Shown piece by piece: positions 15,001-24,739 of a stretch of DNA of 64,000 nt. Within the stretch, counting starts at the first letter, position 1. Each line of letters starts with the position of its first letter. The stretch covers positions 7,132,001-7,196,000 of the forward strand of contig OU612073.1 of assembly GCA_914767715.1 (NCBI GenBank). Reading direction: 5' to 3'. This DNA is from Membranipora membranacea. Taxonomy: Eukaryota; Bryozoa; Gymnolaemata; Cheilostomatida; Membraniporidae. A program made the position numbers and the translations under genes. The notes beneath the pieces are model-generated. The model did no database searches. It was not told the DNA's origin and saw only the letters and a program-made list of their open reading frames with translations.

Positions 15001-18000
15001 GATCATGTTGTATAATGAGCTAGAACTGAGGCTCATACATGATTATCCTGTCTTGACAAATTTTGTTGTGGGGTTTCCTTCATCCCCCTCCCACACAGAA
15101 GCTTGTCAAGGCAGGCTAATATATGATAATATATGTACAATTTATGAATGATATCCATCTTATTTCTTGTAGGATTCCTTGATGCCGGCAGCAATAATAA
15201 GTCACCATTTTTTTCTTTGTTGTTAATATTAGAGTTTTTGTAAATTGTAATGGAAATATTCATGAAAATTGTGTTTGCGCTCGTGAATGGTTTAAAGACT
15301 ATATTTAATAATCTCTTCTTTGATTTTAGGTGAGAAACCTGACCGCTCAGCTGAGTGAGACCTCAGATGATAAGACTCGTGTAGAGGAGAGACTAGCTGC
15401 TCTACAGAAGAGCCTCGTAGAGGTCGAGGAAGATAAGAGAGGACTCGACGGTAGAATGGCTTCTGCCCAGACTGCTCTCGTCATGCAGGAAGAGACCATT
15501 AGACGTAAGCAAATAAAGGCATATCTGCAATGCATAAAGTTGAAAACCCGGGTTCAATTTCATCAATTTGGCGGGCACATGTTAGAGACTACATAATTTG
15601 ACTCTAACGATCAGAGAAACACATGCTAATAGTGTGGTATTGATATCAGTGTGAATGTGCTGAAATTGACTGCCACAAACTAGACTACATGTGGCCGGCA
15701 GAACTAGTGTGCTTGGACGCCTGAATGCTACAAGTGGCAGATTTTCAGATCCTATTTTGTAACCACCTAGTCCTACAAATTCTAGACATATTTTTGAATT
15801 TGCTGATATTTTATAGGAAACGAGAGAGACAGAAAGCAGATGCAGGATAAGATCAATAACCTGGAGAGAAACCTGAGCGCTAGCAACAGTGAGAGAGCAC
15901 AACTCCAGGATAGAGTCAACAAGTACAAACAAGTAAAGGAATTTTAATTCATAATTGTATTTATCTAGACCTCTTTCAATCGCATTAAGAATTTAAGTGT
16001 TTTTGCAAAGTGAAAACATCCTACTAGGCGGATCATTTGTATTGGTCAACTGAGACTATTTGTTATTCAGGAGCAACTGAAAACTGCTAGAACTCATCGG
16101 AAGGTACCAAGAATGGCAGTTGTGATGTTATCCTACTGAATGCATGATCCTGGCCTTTGTGTTGATTTAATAGAACCTGCCCATTATATCGATGTTGTTA
16201 AAGTGTGTTACAGTACTTTGGTAAGCTCAATCTAAAGTACTAATTATTTTTCTCAGGATCTGCAAGCCCTGGAAGAGGAGCGAAAGCAGCTGAGAGCCAA
16301 CCTTGATGATTCTGAATCTAGAGGAACTAAACTGGAACTGCTGAAGAGATCACTGGAGGGAGATATCCAGAGAACTAAAGTACTTCTCACCGACAAAGAA
16401 ACTGAGATCGAGGTATGGCAATATTTGCTGTCAAATCGGCAACATACAAACTTTGATCATCTCTGTCACATCTTTGCGATTTATAGCATCTCATTATATC
16501 ACTCTCAACTGGACATAGACCTTCAAGAGCTAAACCATGCAAAGGTTTACGCTCCTTACAACAAACATGAGGTATCCAACACACAATCATGGTTTGGTTT
16601 CGCTGTAGCTTGGTTTGTTTAGCAGTTTAGCAGATGTTTAGCACAGCGGTGCCAATCCTTTTTGTTGTTCATGTTCATGTTCTTTGTTTCTCAGGTCCTA
16701 CAGGATAGAATAGAAGGAGTAAGCAAGGTTGTACAGGATCTGGAAGGTAAGAATCAGAGCCTACAGCTGACTGTAGATAGACTGAGTCTGAACCTGGCTA
16801 AGTCTGAGGAGGAAGAATCCTCACAGAAGGTAAGAAAATACAGATCTTAGCTACACTGATCATATGATATACTATTGTATGTATATCTGTGATTAATAGA
16901 GGGTGAGTTAATTCACTAAGTTTGAGTGCCACCAGAAGGAATCTGGTGTGACGACCCGAGTTCATTTTCATGAGTTAAGGGCTGGCACATGTTAGGTACT
17001 CATATGAAATGAACTCTAACGATCGGAGTCACACATGATAATAGTGTTGTCTCTATGTCAGGGTGGATTTTAGCAACAGCCTGAGCCATCTATTCCTCAG
17101 CGTGTATACATGAGCAAGCGTAGCCCTAAAGCGTGCTCTGATAACCAGCCATTTTTAGCTTTCATATGTGGCGATGATACACAATCATGTCAGTCCTAAA
17201 CATACCAATCAAATTAAATTCATACATTACAAAAACGTTGAAATTCATCTTGCCTTGTCAACGCAGAAGTACCATTTAACTTGGAAATTGACCGTCACTA
17301 TAATCACACTCTGTTTCTTTTACATTTTAGGACCGAGTACAGAACCTGAACATGTCACTGACCGAGAGCAACTCAACCATCAATGATCTCCAGGAGAGAA
17401 TGCAACAGCTACAAAGAGCTCTAACTAGCTCTGAACATGACAGACGGGTGCTACAAGAGAGACTCGATACCACCAGGTAACATCTTGACACAGTTATGCT
17501 ATTACAGCGCATTTCACTTGATTCAAACTCCTGGGACCACAAAAACTTGTCCTAATTAAGCAGAGACATTGGAATTTGGCAGAGGGACCAATTTTCCTTA
17601 TCTCTTTTAACAGTTCTGAAGTGAAAAGTCTGAAGTAAGAGGAGTACGCTGTGTGTCATACGTTTGCCACCTTTTATTAGTATGCAACATATAATAATTT
17701 TCTGAAATTTCAACGCCATTTATAATGGGACTTGTAACCCGTGGGTGGCCCAATTTTCAACATCAAACCCTTCCTTGTAAAATGGTTTTTCCAAACCCAT
17801 TTCAGTTGAACCCCATCAATTCAGTTACATTTATGGTGCAGTAACAAACGCGTTACTCCTACAATATTTTCTAGAACTAATTTTTCATTTTCTTTTTACA
17901 GACAAGCTCAGAATGACACTAAGAAACAGAACCATTCACTGATTGAGAGAGTACAGGCTCTGCAGGCTGAGCTACAGGATAGTGAAGTTAGACGTGATGA

Positions 18001-20997
18001 GCTCGAGGGACAAGTCAGACAGAGTCACACTGTGAGTGGTCGCCTTGAAATTTCTGCGCTGATCTTAACTGTTTTGGCCATGATGTGAATATATATCAAT
18101 GGTTTTGGCTGATTCGAGTCAATACGGTTATACCATTGAACTCACATTTGGAATGATTCTAATCTAGTCTTCTCAAGATATGGTGGATTTCACAATTGAC
18201 CGTGACAAGCTTTTACTGGTTTTGACATCTCTGTATCGATCTTAACTATAATTAATATATATAATATTAATATATTAATGAATATTAGTATAACATGTAA
18301 ATAAGTATTTAATAACAAATGAATTAGTATATATATGATTATGATGTTAACTTCTTGGCTGCTTTGAGGGATTGTATTGTGAAAATTGAAAAATCTGTTG
18401 AGTCATGAAGTTTTACCATTGAAATCCTAAGTTTTAATAATTCTTTTCTATTCTACTCAAGGTACGGTGGATTTCAGAATTGAGAGTTATTTTGAGAGCC
18501 TTATCCGTGATTTGGCAATATTTGTACTTGAATTCGTTTTAGTATTTATTGTTCATGTTGTATGATAATCTCCGGTATTGGTGTTTGCGATTATCATCTT
18601 CTCTCCTTTCTTGCCCAGTTGTTGGTACAGAGACAGGAGTCAGAGCAGGAGCTGAACCAGAAGGTACAGAAGCTCCAGGGAGACCGTACCGCCTTGTCCG
18701 ATAGAGTCGCCGCTCTGCAGAGAACACTCTCTAACATGGAGACCGAGCAGAAGGAGTCCACCAGAACCGCCAGAACTCTAGAAAAAGACAAGACTGCTCT
18801 TAAGAAGACCCTCGACAAGGTGCGTTATTTGTAGTTGTCTTCTTCACAGTGTGCTCCTTGACCCTAAGATGTGGTATCTCTACCTAAACAGCATGTGAAA
18901 AGGTCATATAATATAGTTCTCCCCCATATCAGGTCTGACTTAACCCAGTTTTACGCGAATTTCTTTAGAAATGGTGATTAAGTTCAAATATAAGTTTTGT
19001 TAATGCTCAGCTAGAATATCTCTAGGATACCTATTGTAGATCATGATCAGTCATTGGATTTTGAGTTGCTTTCTGGAAACTCACAGTCCCAAATCCCCTT
19101 CTTATAATTATAGCCTTATAAAGATTATTTATACAAAACCCTTGTTGATAACATGTTTGGGGTTGTCTGCTCCTGCATAGTCATATTTACCAAAAATGTT
19201 CATATATACATACTTCTTTGGCAACCAAAGTCATATCATTATGTAACATTATAATATATAACACTATAATATATTGTGTGTGATATTGTGTAGGTTGAGC
19301 GTGAGAAGCTGATGCATGAGGAGCGTATGTGTAGATCAGAGAGTGAGAGAAGTAACATGAACACAAGCCTCTCCAGACTGGAAGAGGAGAATATGGATAT
19401 GCAGAGACAGATACAGAGCCTGCAGGCTCAGCTGTCTGAGTTAGAGAGTCAGCATGCACAGAGGTAAGTCACATCATCCTGTCTCTTAGCCTGTCTTATC
19501 AAGCTTTGTTGCAAGGTGTTCCCCCCCCCCCCACGACAAAGCTTGTCAGAAGTGATCTGCAGTATTGTCCATAGAGACAGGTAGAATGTCTTGATAAGCT
19601 TTGTTGTGGAGTGTTCCCCTCTCCCCCCCCCCCCACAACAAAGCTTGTCATGACAGGATATCTGTCCCAATACTGAACAATACTACAGATCACTTGCATA
19701 GTGTGAATGCAATTAGCAAGTGAAAATCTTTGCGTATGTATGGTAGAGGGCAGCCCTAGGGGATGGAGAATGTTTGCATCAAACAACATTATGTTCAATA
19801 TAGGTGGTTAGCTGCAGACATGATGACTAAATATTGTTGAATAAATTGGCGCCAAGTTTTGCAATGATAACCATATAATGCGTTCTGCCTGTAGACTGAT
19901 TGACCTGACCACTAGACATAGAGCTGAGACAGAGATGGAAACGGAGAGGCTGAGAGCCAATCAGAATCAGGCTGAGAGAACTCTGGAGTCCCGCGAGAGG
20001 ACACACAGACAGAGAGTCAAGGGCCTCGAGGAACAAGTCGCCACACTCAAGGATCAGCTCGGTCAAGAGATGAGAAAACGACAGCAATACATCAGGTGCG
20101 CCATAATTTATATAATACATATAATACATTTATCGTCAGAAACAATTCAATTGTCAGCAACAATTCAACAAATCAGGATATATTTTTACCAACAACAAAA
20201 AAATAAAGATAGATAAATTTTACATATCAATCACAGGCTTGCATGTAAGAAATGAATTCCTAACGATTTTTTTTTTTTGAAGAACAGTAGCCTGGGTACC
20301 CTGGCTTCCAAATTGCATCTTGAGATTTGACTCAAATTATTGCAATTTAAATTCATAGCTTCAGCTTTATCTAGTTCACCCATCATCTATATTTATGCGC
20401 TATCCACATGATCAATATGAACAGATGTGTCACCAGTAAGATTAATTTACCTTAATTCATTTCGTCTTATTCTAGCCGCTCCGCCAATGCTGGAGATGAT
20501 GATTACAGACTGCAGACATCGCTGGCTTCCATCGATCCTAAAGTTGACAATCTTCTCCTCGAACAAGAAGTCAAGAGGCTGAACGAATCCCTCGGAAGTA
20601 TGTTTTTCACACAATTATGCAATTTAATTTAATTCTACTTACAATTCCGTTGAATCTTTTTCCAGTATTTAATCGGATAGGGCATTGATATGAATATATA
20701 TTAATGGGATAGGGTGAATGTTTGTCAAAAAGATGCACCTCCTTTCACTACCACACCGACGTGTTACTGAGTTTACTGCAGATGTAGAGCTTAGAAATTG
20801 TGCCTTATAGAAAATTTTCATTTTCTCATAATCATCATTATGACTTTTTCATTGTAGGTCCACTCTCACCACCAACTAGACTTGCTCCAGCTAGAAAGCC
20901 AACAAGAAGTACATCACCACTTAGACTTGCCTCCACGCCCACTGCTGGGGGCCGTTCACCCCGCAGACTGCAAGTTAGCAGCATCAGAAGGAATTAA
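24..20997 (+). CDS. CROCC: Rootletin (ciliary rootlet coiled-coil protein), 5'-partial, 36 exons
   Basis: Rootletin polymerises into the ciliary rootlet and links centrioles. Exons: 24-92, 1499-1615, 2025-2195, 3474-3710, 3946-4070, 4594-4776, 5023-5157, 6187-6417, 6745-6996, 7277-7446, 7644-7792, 8077-8280, 8659-8835, 9119-9263, 10191-10360, 10644-10823, 11379-11518, 11734-11966, 12149-12334, 12694-12812, 13298-13423, 13869-14075, 14347-14569, 14746-14996, 15330-15504, 15817-15932, 16071-16103, 16257-16412, 16695-16829, 17331-17476, 17902-18031, 18619-18819, 19294-19463, 19895-20095, 20476-20597, 20858-20997. All junctions are GT-AG and in phase, giving 1,974 residues plus stop (human about 2,017). 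Nearly all is heptad coiled coil. Blocks recalled from vertebrate rootletin recur in order: LQYKKKC, EQQRSASLA, YFSAEHSRLL, KRQLQV, DPEAVR, LEKDKTALKKTLDKVEREK and RTHRQRVKGLEEQV. Ser-Pro/Arg linkers lie near residues 330-360, 1295-1350 and 1930-1970, as in vertebrates. The N-terminus (about 170 residues by analogy) lies upstream. CEP250/C-Nap1 is the nearest alternative but fits less well. Confidence 0.93.
1385..1615 (+). CDS. Possible alternative first exon of rootletin
   Basis: The second rootletin exon in the window is read as starting after the acceptor at 1496-1498. The frame is also open for 42 codons upstream, to an ATG at 1385 that follows an in-frame TAA. The upstream residues (MSDRTLSTLDENENN and on) are acidic and hydrophilic and look like coding sequence rather than intron. 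A transcript starting here would make rootletin without its N-terminal domain. Nothing shows a promoter directly, so the stretch may simply be intron that happens to stay open. Confidence 0.3.
1643..1690. repeat. Short hairpin repeat in rootletin intron
   Basis: The ends TAGCCTTGTCACATGG and CCGCATGACAAGGCTA are near-perfect inverted repeats around a T-rich loop. A related hairpin lies at 44506-44556, which suggests a small non-autonomous hairpin family. Confidence 0.6.
1800..2024 (+). repeat. Tandem duplication of intron end including the splice acceptor
   Basis: Two diverged copies of roughly 110-120 bases sit head to tail just before the exon at 2025. Both contain the core CTTGTAACATTC(C/T)AGTGTTG and a preceding GTTC-rich block. 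The second copy ends in the functional acceptor TTTGAACAG. The first carries CAAACGG at the equivalent place, so its acceptor is lost. Confidence 0.6.
4331..4505 (-). repeat. Dispersed repeat family D, copy 1 (inverted)
   Basis: On the minus strand this reads through GTGACGACCCGAGTTCAAAT, TTGTTAGGTACTC, GACTCTAACGACC and ACACATGATAATAGT. The same blocks occur in the same order at 16897-17078 and partly at 15541-15672. About 180 bases long, with no coding capacity. The GAGTTCAA block faintly recalls a tRNA B box, but I see no tRNA fold. Confidence 0.65.
6631..6702. repeat. Hairpin repeat family H, copy 1
   Basis: Inverted arms of about 24 bases (TATCTTGACAAGCTTTGTCG and its near complement) surround a G/C-rich loop. 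It belongs to a family with four more copies in rootletin introns (9821, 15044, 19487, 19587). The consensus arm reads TAGCCTGTCTTGACAAGCTT. Confidence 0.75.
9385..9560 (+). repeat. Degenerate 11-base tandem repeat
   Basis: About a dozen imperfect copies of a unit close to CTTGTGGGAAA lie in an intron. The array creates open frames on both strands that are not genes. Short inverted segments containing ACCCCAA flank it. Confidence 0.7.
9821..9906. repeat. Hairpin repeat family H, copy 2
   Basis: The arms TAGCCTGTCTGGACAAGC and GCTTGTCAAGACAGGCTA are almost perfectly inverted. The loop is a G-run followed by a C-run. This is the cleanest copy of the family in the window. Confidence 0.8.
10916..11038. 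repeat. MITE-like element with short terminal inverted repeats
   Basis: About 120 bases bounded by TCCCTAGTAGCA and TGCTACTAGGGA, an exact 12-base terminal inverted repeat, inside a rootletin intron. No coding capacity. Confidence 0.55.
14141..14252 (+). repeat. Tandem repeat, about 30-base unit, four copies
   Basis: Four imperfect copies of GATAGCTTATTCACTGTGAG plus CTTTATG lie in the intron before the exon at 14347. Confidence 0.7.
15044..15118. repeat. Hairpin repeat family H, copy 3
   Basis: Arms TATCCTGTCTTGACAAA and AAGCTTGTCAAGGCAGGCTA, with a more degenerate loop than the other copies. Confidence 0.7.
15541..15672 (+). repeat. Dispersed repeat family D, copy 2
   Basis: Contains CCCGGGTTCAATTTC, GGCACATGTTAGAGACT and ACTCTAACGATCAGAG followed by ACACATGCTAATAGTG, matching the copies at 4331 and 16897. 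It is truncated at its start relative to them. Confidence 0.6.
16897..17078 (+). repeat. Dispersed repeat family D, copy 3
   Basis: About 180 bases matching the reverse complement of 4331-4505 end to end, including the flank GGGTGAGTTAATTCACTAAG. It gives the best view of the element's full length. Confidence 0.65.
18040..18495 (+). repeat. Diverged tandem duplication with an AT-rich core
   Basis: Two intron segments share CTGATCTTAACT-like starts and end in TGGTGGATTTCACAATTGA versus CGGTGGATTTCAGAATTGA. They are separated by nearly pure A/T around 18248-18340. An old duplication of roughly 250 bases is the simplest reading. Confidence 0.45.
19487..19548. repeat. Hairpin repeat family H, copy 4
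   Basis: Arms TAGCCTGTCTTATCAAGC and ACGACAAAGCTTGTCA, with a loop containing a run of more than ten C residues. It lies 40 bases from copy 5 in the same orientation. Confidence 0.7.
19587..19657. repeat. Hairpin repeat family H, copy 5
   Basis: Arms TGTCTTGATAAGCTTTGTTG and CAACAAAGCTTGTCATGACA, again with a long poly-C loop. Copies 4 and 5 look like a local duplication. Confidence 0.7.
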
Positions 20998-22876
20998 GCT
21001 ATGTCCTTGTAAGACATTCTTTTGACCTTCCTAAGGTCAATAGAGGTCAAGGTTGTTTCTGAATTATAAGTTGAGTATTCTTTTTAAGAAAAAGATATAC
21101 TATGAGACAATATGGATAAGTCTATTTTTCTGTTTCTTTATCTACATGTTCGTTGATTTGATCCTTTTGCCCAGTTATGCCAAGTCCATTGATGTGATTC
21201 CAACCATCATTCAGTATGAATGCCGCGATTTAGGGCAGTTTTTAGGTTCTCTATGGTAATTTGTCTCTATATTCTAATTTTTTAAATCCGTCCGGAAGAT
21301 AATCTATATACACTGCTATATTAATATTTTATTCTAAGAGATGAATTAGTTTTAGCGTGGTTTCACTATTTTACTGTTTCTTGCTCACATTTTGACCAAT
21401 TATTCTTATATTTGGTGTAGCCGTCCGTCCTAAAAACAAGCACTGGCTTTGCAGAGTTTATTTACACAAAACTAGTGATTGTAGTATGTTATTATTTTTA
21501 TCTCGTAGCTTCACTATAAAGTTGAAATAACTAGCGAGTAGAACACCCAAATCCATTCCACCTTTCTGACCAAAAGCGCCTCTCAAAACTTGATTCAATG
21601 GTCGAGGATAAATAGCTAGTTCTAATGATAATTATGATTGAAAAGTAGTTGTAAGATTCTAAATGTTTTACGAGTGAATTTCGTTTTTGCCTTTGTCTCC
21701 CATGCATTTACAAACAAAACTGCTTTTAATGGTGTTCAACATCCATTTAGTTTTCTTTTCTCTCGAAAGATGTTATATCATTATCTTAGACATGTGTGTG
21801 TTGAAAAAATGTCAATAAAATCCATGCTTCTTGCAAAAAATTTCAGGTATACTTTCTGGAATTTTAAAAGTTTTACACGAATTGCAAATTTTTTTTATTT
21901 CATAAAGAAGTTAGGTGCAATCTAGTACGTGCTGCATCTTGGATATTGCTGGAATCGGTTGGAAACCAACAAAATACCTTTCCACAAATAGTTACATAAA
22001 TGGCAAATATACTGCCACCGCAAATATGATGGCGGAACCACAACGGCATCAAAGAGAATTATTGATGACCCGAAGAGTCACTGGTCTCATATTCAAAGCA
22101 TATCAGCGGTCCAATATTTCAAAAAAGGTTCTCCCTAAACATGTTTACAAGATAATTTACGAACAAAGAACTGCGACCATTTCACAGGGATTCATTTGCC
22201 TAATAATATATTGGTTTGTAATGTGAGATCAAGCAAACAGAACCATTGAGTGATGAACTTGATATGACGCTCTTATTGAAACACGGCTTATATTTCGGTA
22301 ATACTAAACCATTGTTCAAACTTTGCCATTAATTGGACTGCAAGCCATTTCATATCGGACAACTATTCATTTCATCACGAAACAAACTAAATTAATATTA
22401 TTACATAAAAATTGACATGAAAACGAAATTCTATAATATGTGAAAAGTGCTAGGGGTGAAAGCCATGTGGTTTTCAATGAAAATTAATCTGGGCACTTTA
22501 AATCTGACCAGAGTCTGTTCTTTGACAAGTGCTTGTTTGGAATCTCAGGTTTCATAGCCTCAGCTCATCAAAAAACACTCTGAATCACCGGTACAATAAA
22601 GTGAAAACAACGTTATGTGATATAGGGTATCAGGTTCACAGAAGGCCATAGTCTAAGCACTTCCATAAATAGATATATAGTCAGGCTGGATGTTTTTGAG
22701 ATATGCCTGCAATGAAAGACATCTCCGCGCCCTATCTGACATGCGAAGTCTATAATGTTTGTTAAATTTGTAATGAGATACACTCGTATCGAATGTCCAC
22801 TTCTAATACGATTGATTTAGTAGCAATCTGACCTGACGTTGCAATGGTTTTGTAAATATTAACTTGACAAGGTTAA
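20998..22876. other. Spacer downstream of rootletin
   Basis: AT-rich 3' flank. An AATAAA lies at 21814, about 800 bases after the stop, and could serve rootletin. One open frame from the ATG at 22027 to 22226 encodes basic sequence (MMAEPQRHQRELLMTRRVTG and on) that I cannot assign; it may be chance. No RNA gene was seen. Confidence 0.4.
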
Positions 22877-23137
22877 GTTACAGCTCTAGCAAGGAGATCA
22901 TATTCGACAACTCTGACACCCACTGGGTTCACTTCGAAGTCGACCAGCCGAGGAGTGCCAACACTACAGCTCAGCTTACAAAGTACCAGCTACCCGCCTA
23001 AGAAGGCAGAAGTAGGTCCGTACCCGCCTAAGAAGGCAGAGAGTACAAAGCAGAAGGCAGAAGTAAGTCGTCCGCACCCGCCTAAGAAGACAGAGTCGTA
23101 CAAAGCAGAAAGCAGAAGTAGGTCTGTGGCTGTGTAG
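22877..23137 (+). other. Coding-like segment with a PPKKAE repeat, unassigned
   Basis: Three or four imperfect copies of a unit containing CCGCCTAAGAAGGCAGAA give an open frame with YPPKKAE repeats, ending in TAG at 23137. A second frame is open upstream (IIFDNSDTHWVHFEVDQPRS) and stops at about 23000 inside the repeat. Strong donor-like sites (GTAAGT at 23062, GTAGGT nearby) follow the units. It could be an exon of a lost or unrecognised gene, or simply a minisatellite. Confidence 0.3.
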
Positions 23138-23688
23138 AGCAGGTCATCATATGACAGCGGATTTTATCGGGAGCAGGAAGCAGCGGATTGTGATTTTTGA
23201 GGTAAGAGATAAAAGATGCATGCGATGCCTGATATAAATGAATGTGTGATGTCTTTTGAGATGACAGTATTGATTTTGGATGAAGCAGCAACAGTGGCAG
23301 TTTCAATATTGTTGTAAGTAACAAAATTATCTTTGCGACATCAACATCATAAACATAAAAATAGAGCATCTAGCCAAAACTTATTATTATATACTTATTT
23401 TGTTATTCTGGATGAGTAAATATTAGCTAGCGTTTGGATATACGTGTTAGAGGCAGACTTAATGTTAGCTAGCAGAGTTTATATAGTGAACAGAAAAGTC
23501 AGCTAGCCATCAATATCATTATTTCAAGCTTGTACGAAAATGTGGACTTTTCCTCCTACAAATACATTGCTATGGTAAAGCCCAAAGAATCGATGCTTCA
23601 GGGGTTTAAATCTATTGAACTGGACTAAAATGAATGGAAAGGGAATGGTTTCATCAATTATAGTGCATTTATTTTTGTTCCCTTTCAG
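23138..23688. other. Spacer between unassigned segments
   Basis: AT-rich sequence with no feature that I can support on either strand. Confidence 0.4.
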
Positions 23689-23791
23689 GATCATTTGGGC
23701 GATAATCTGAAACAAACTAAAGATGACATCATCAGTGACCCCCATATGCCTGAAGAGAGAAACAGACCTGTCTACTCCACAAAGTAGAAAG
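23689..23791 (+). other. Candidate exon, unassigned
   Basis: A good acceptor (TTCCCTTTCAG) is followed by an open frame (DHLGDNLKQTKDD and on to RPVYSTK) ending in TAG, and then a GTAAGC donor. It looks like a short terminal coding exon, but I cannot name it or join it with certainty to 22877-23137. Confidence 0.25.
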
Positions 23792-24554
23792 GTAAGCTAA
23801 CAGAACCATGCTCATTGTTAGTCAGTGATATTTTGAGACACTATGCAGCCAAAGGATATAACCAGAAGCTGTATAACAGACCTGTAAATTACCTAGATTA
23901 GCCCAAGAATTGGTCTTCCTATGCACACTGATGTATGGTAATTTCAAATTAATAGACCCTAGATGTTTAACAAAATTTCGTTTTGAAATAATCCCTTGAT
24001 GAGATTAGATAAAGATTATACATGCAGATTGTAGCTATGTCATACATTACACAGTTTCCGCAAATTGCTGCAAAATCTACACATTTTGTGGCAATCAAGC
24101 TGCCTGACTCGAAACACAAGAAACCTAAACTCCGCCCCTCAGACTCTTGCTCCCTGGCGGGGGTAGAAACCTGATCAAATAACCCTTCCTGGGCCCTTAC
24201 TGCCAGGTACATTTAATAGACTCTATAGACTCAAATCTAAGGAGGGGGGATGGGTGAGAGAATCTTCCACAAAATGATGTACATTTGCTAATTTAAGCGT
24301 CACCTGTTGTTTTTATATTACAAGATGTAAGTACTCCACACTCCCCCACAACAAAATTGCCACCAGCCACTTTAATCCTCCAAAACATGTTCATTACTCA
24401 GTCCCAAACAGGAATGATTTTTGCATTAATCTGCTTTTTCAAGTTTGACATTCCAATAAACATTATCTTATCATAAATCATAAATTATGAGCAAGGAGTA
24501 TCATATTTTTTCCTTATTATGAGCAAAATTAATTTTTTTCATTTTTATCTTCAG

Positions 24555-24732
24555 AAGCTTGGAGGAAGATTGAGTTATCAGCAGGATACACATGCAATGA
24601 GCAGTCGGATGTTATCTCCTCCGAGCTACCACGAGAAGAAAAACCTCAGAGCTACTAATTCCACACCTGCGATCTCATCACGGAAACAGAGACACCCCCA
24701 ACCTGCCATGATTTCTGATGGCAGAAGTCTTG
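24555..24732 (+). other. Candidate exon, unassigned
   Basis: Acceptor ATCTTCAG, 59 codons of open frame rich in Ser, Arg and Pro (KLGGRLSYQQDTHAMSSRML and on), then donor G|GTAATA in phase 1. The composition resembles the disordered part of a real protein. No partner exon could be joined in phase, including the SOBP first exon. Confidence 0.3.
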
Positions 24733-24739
24733 GTAATAT

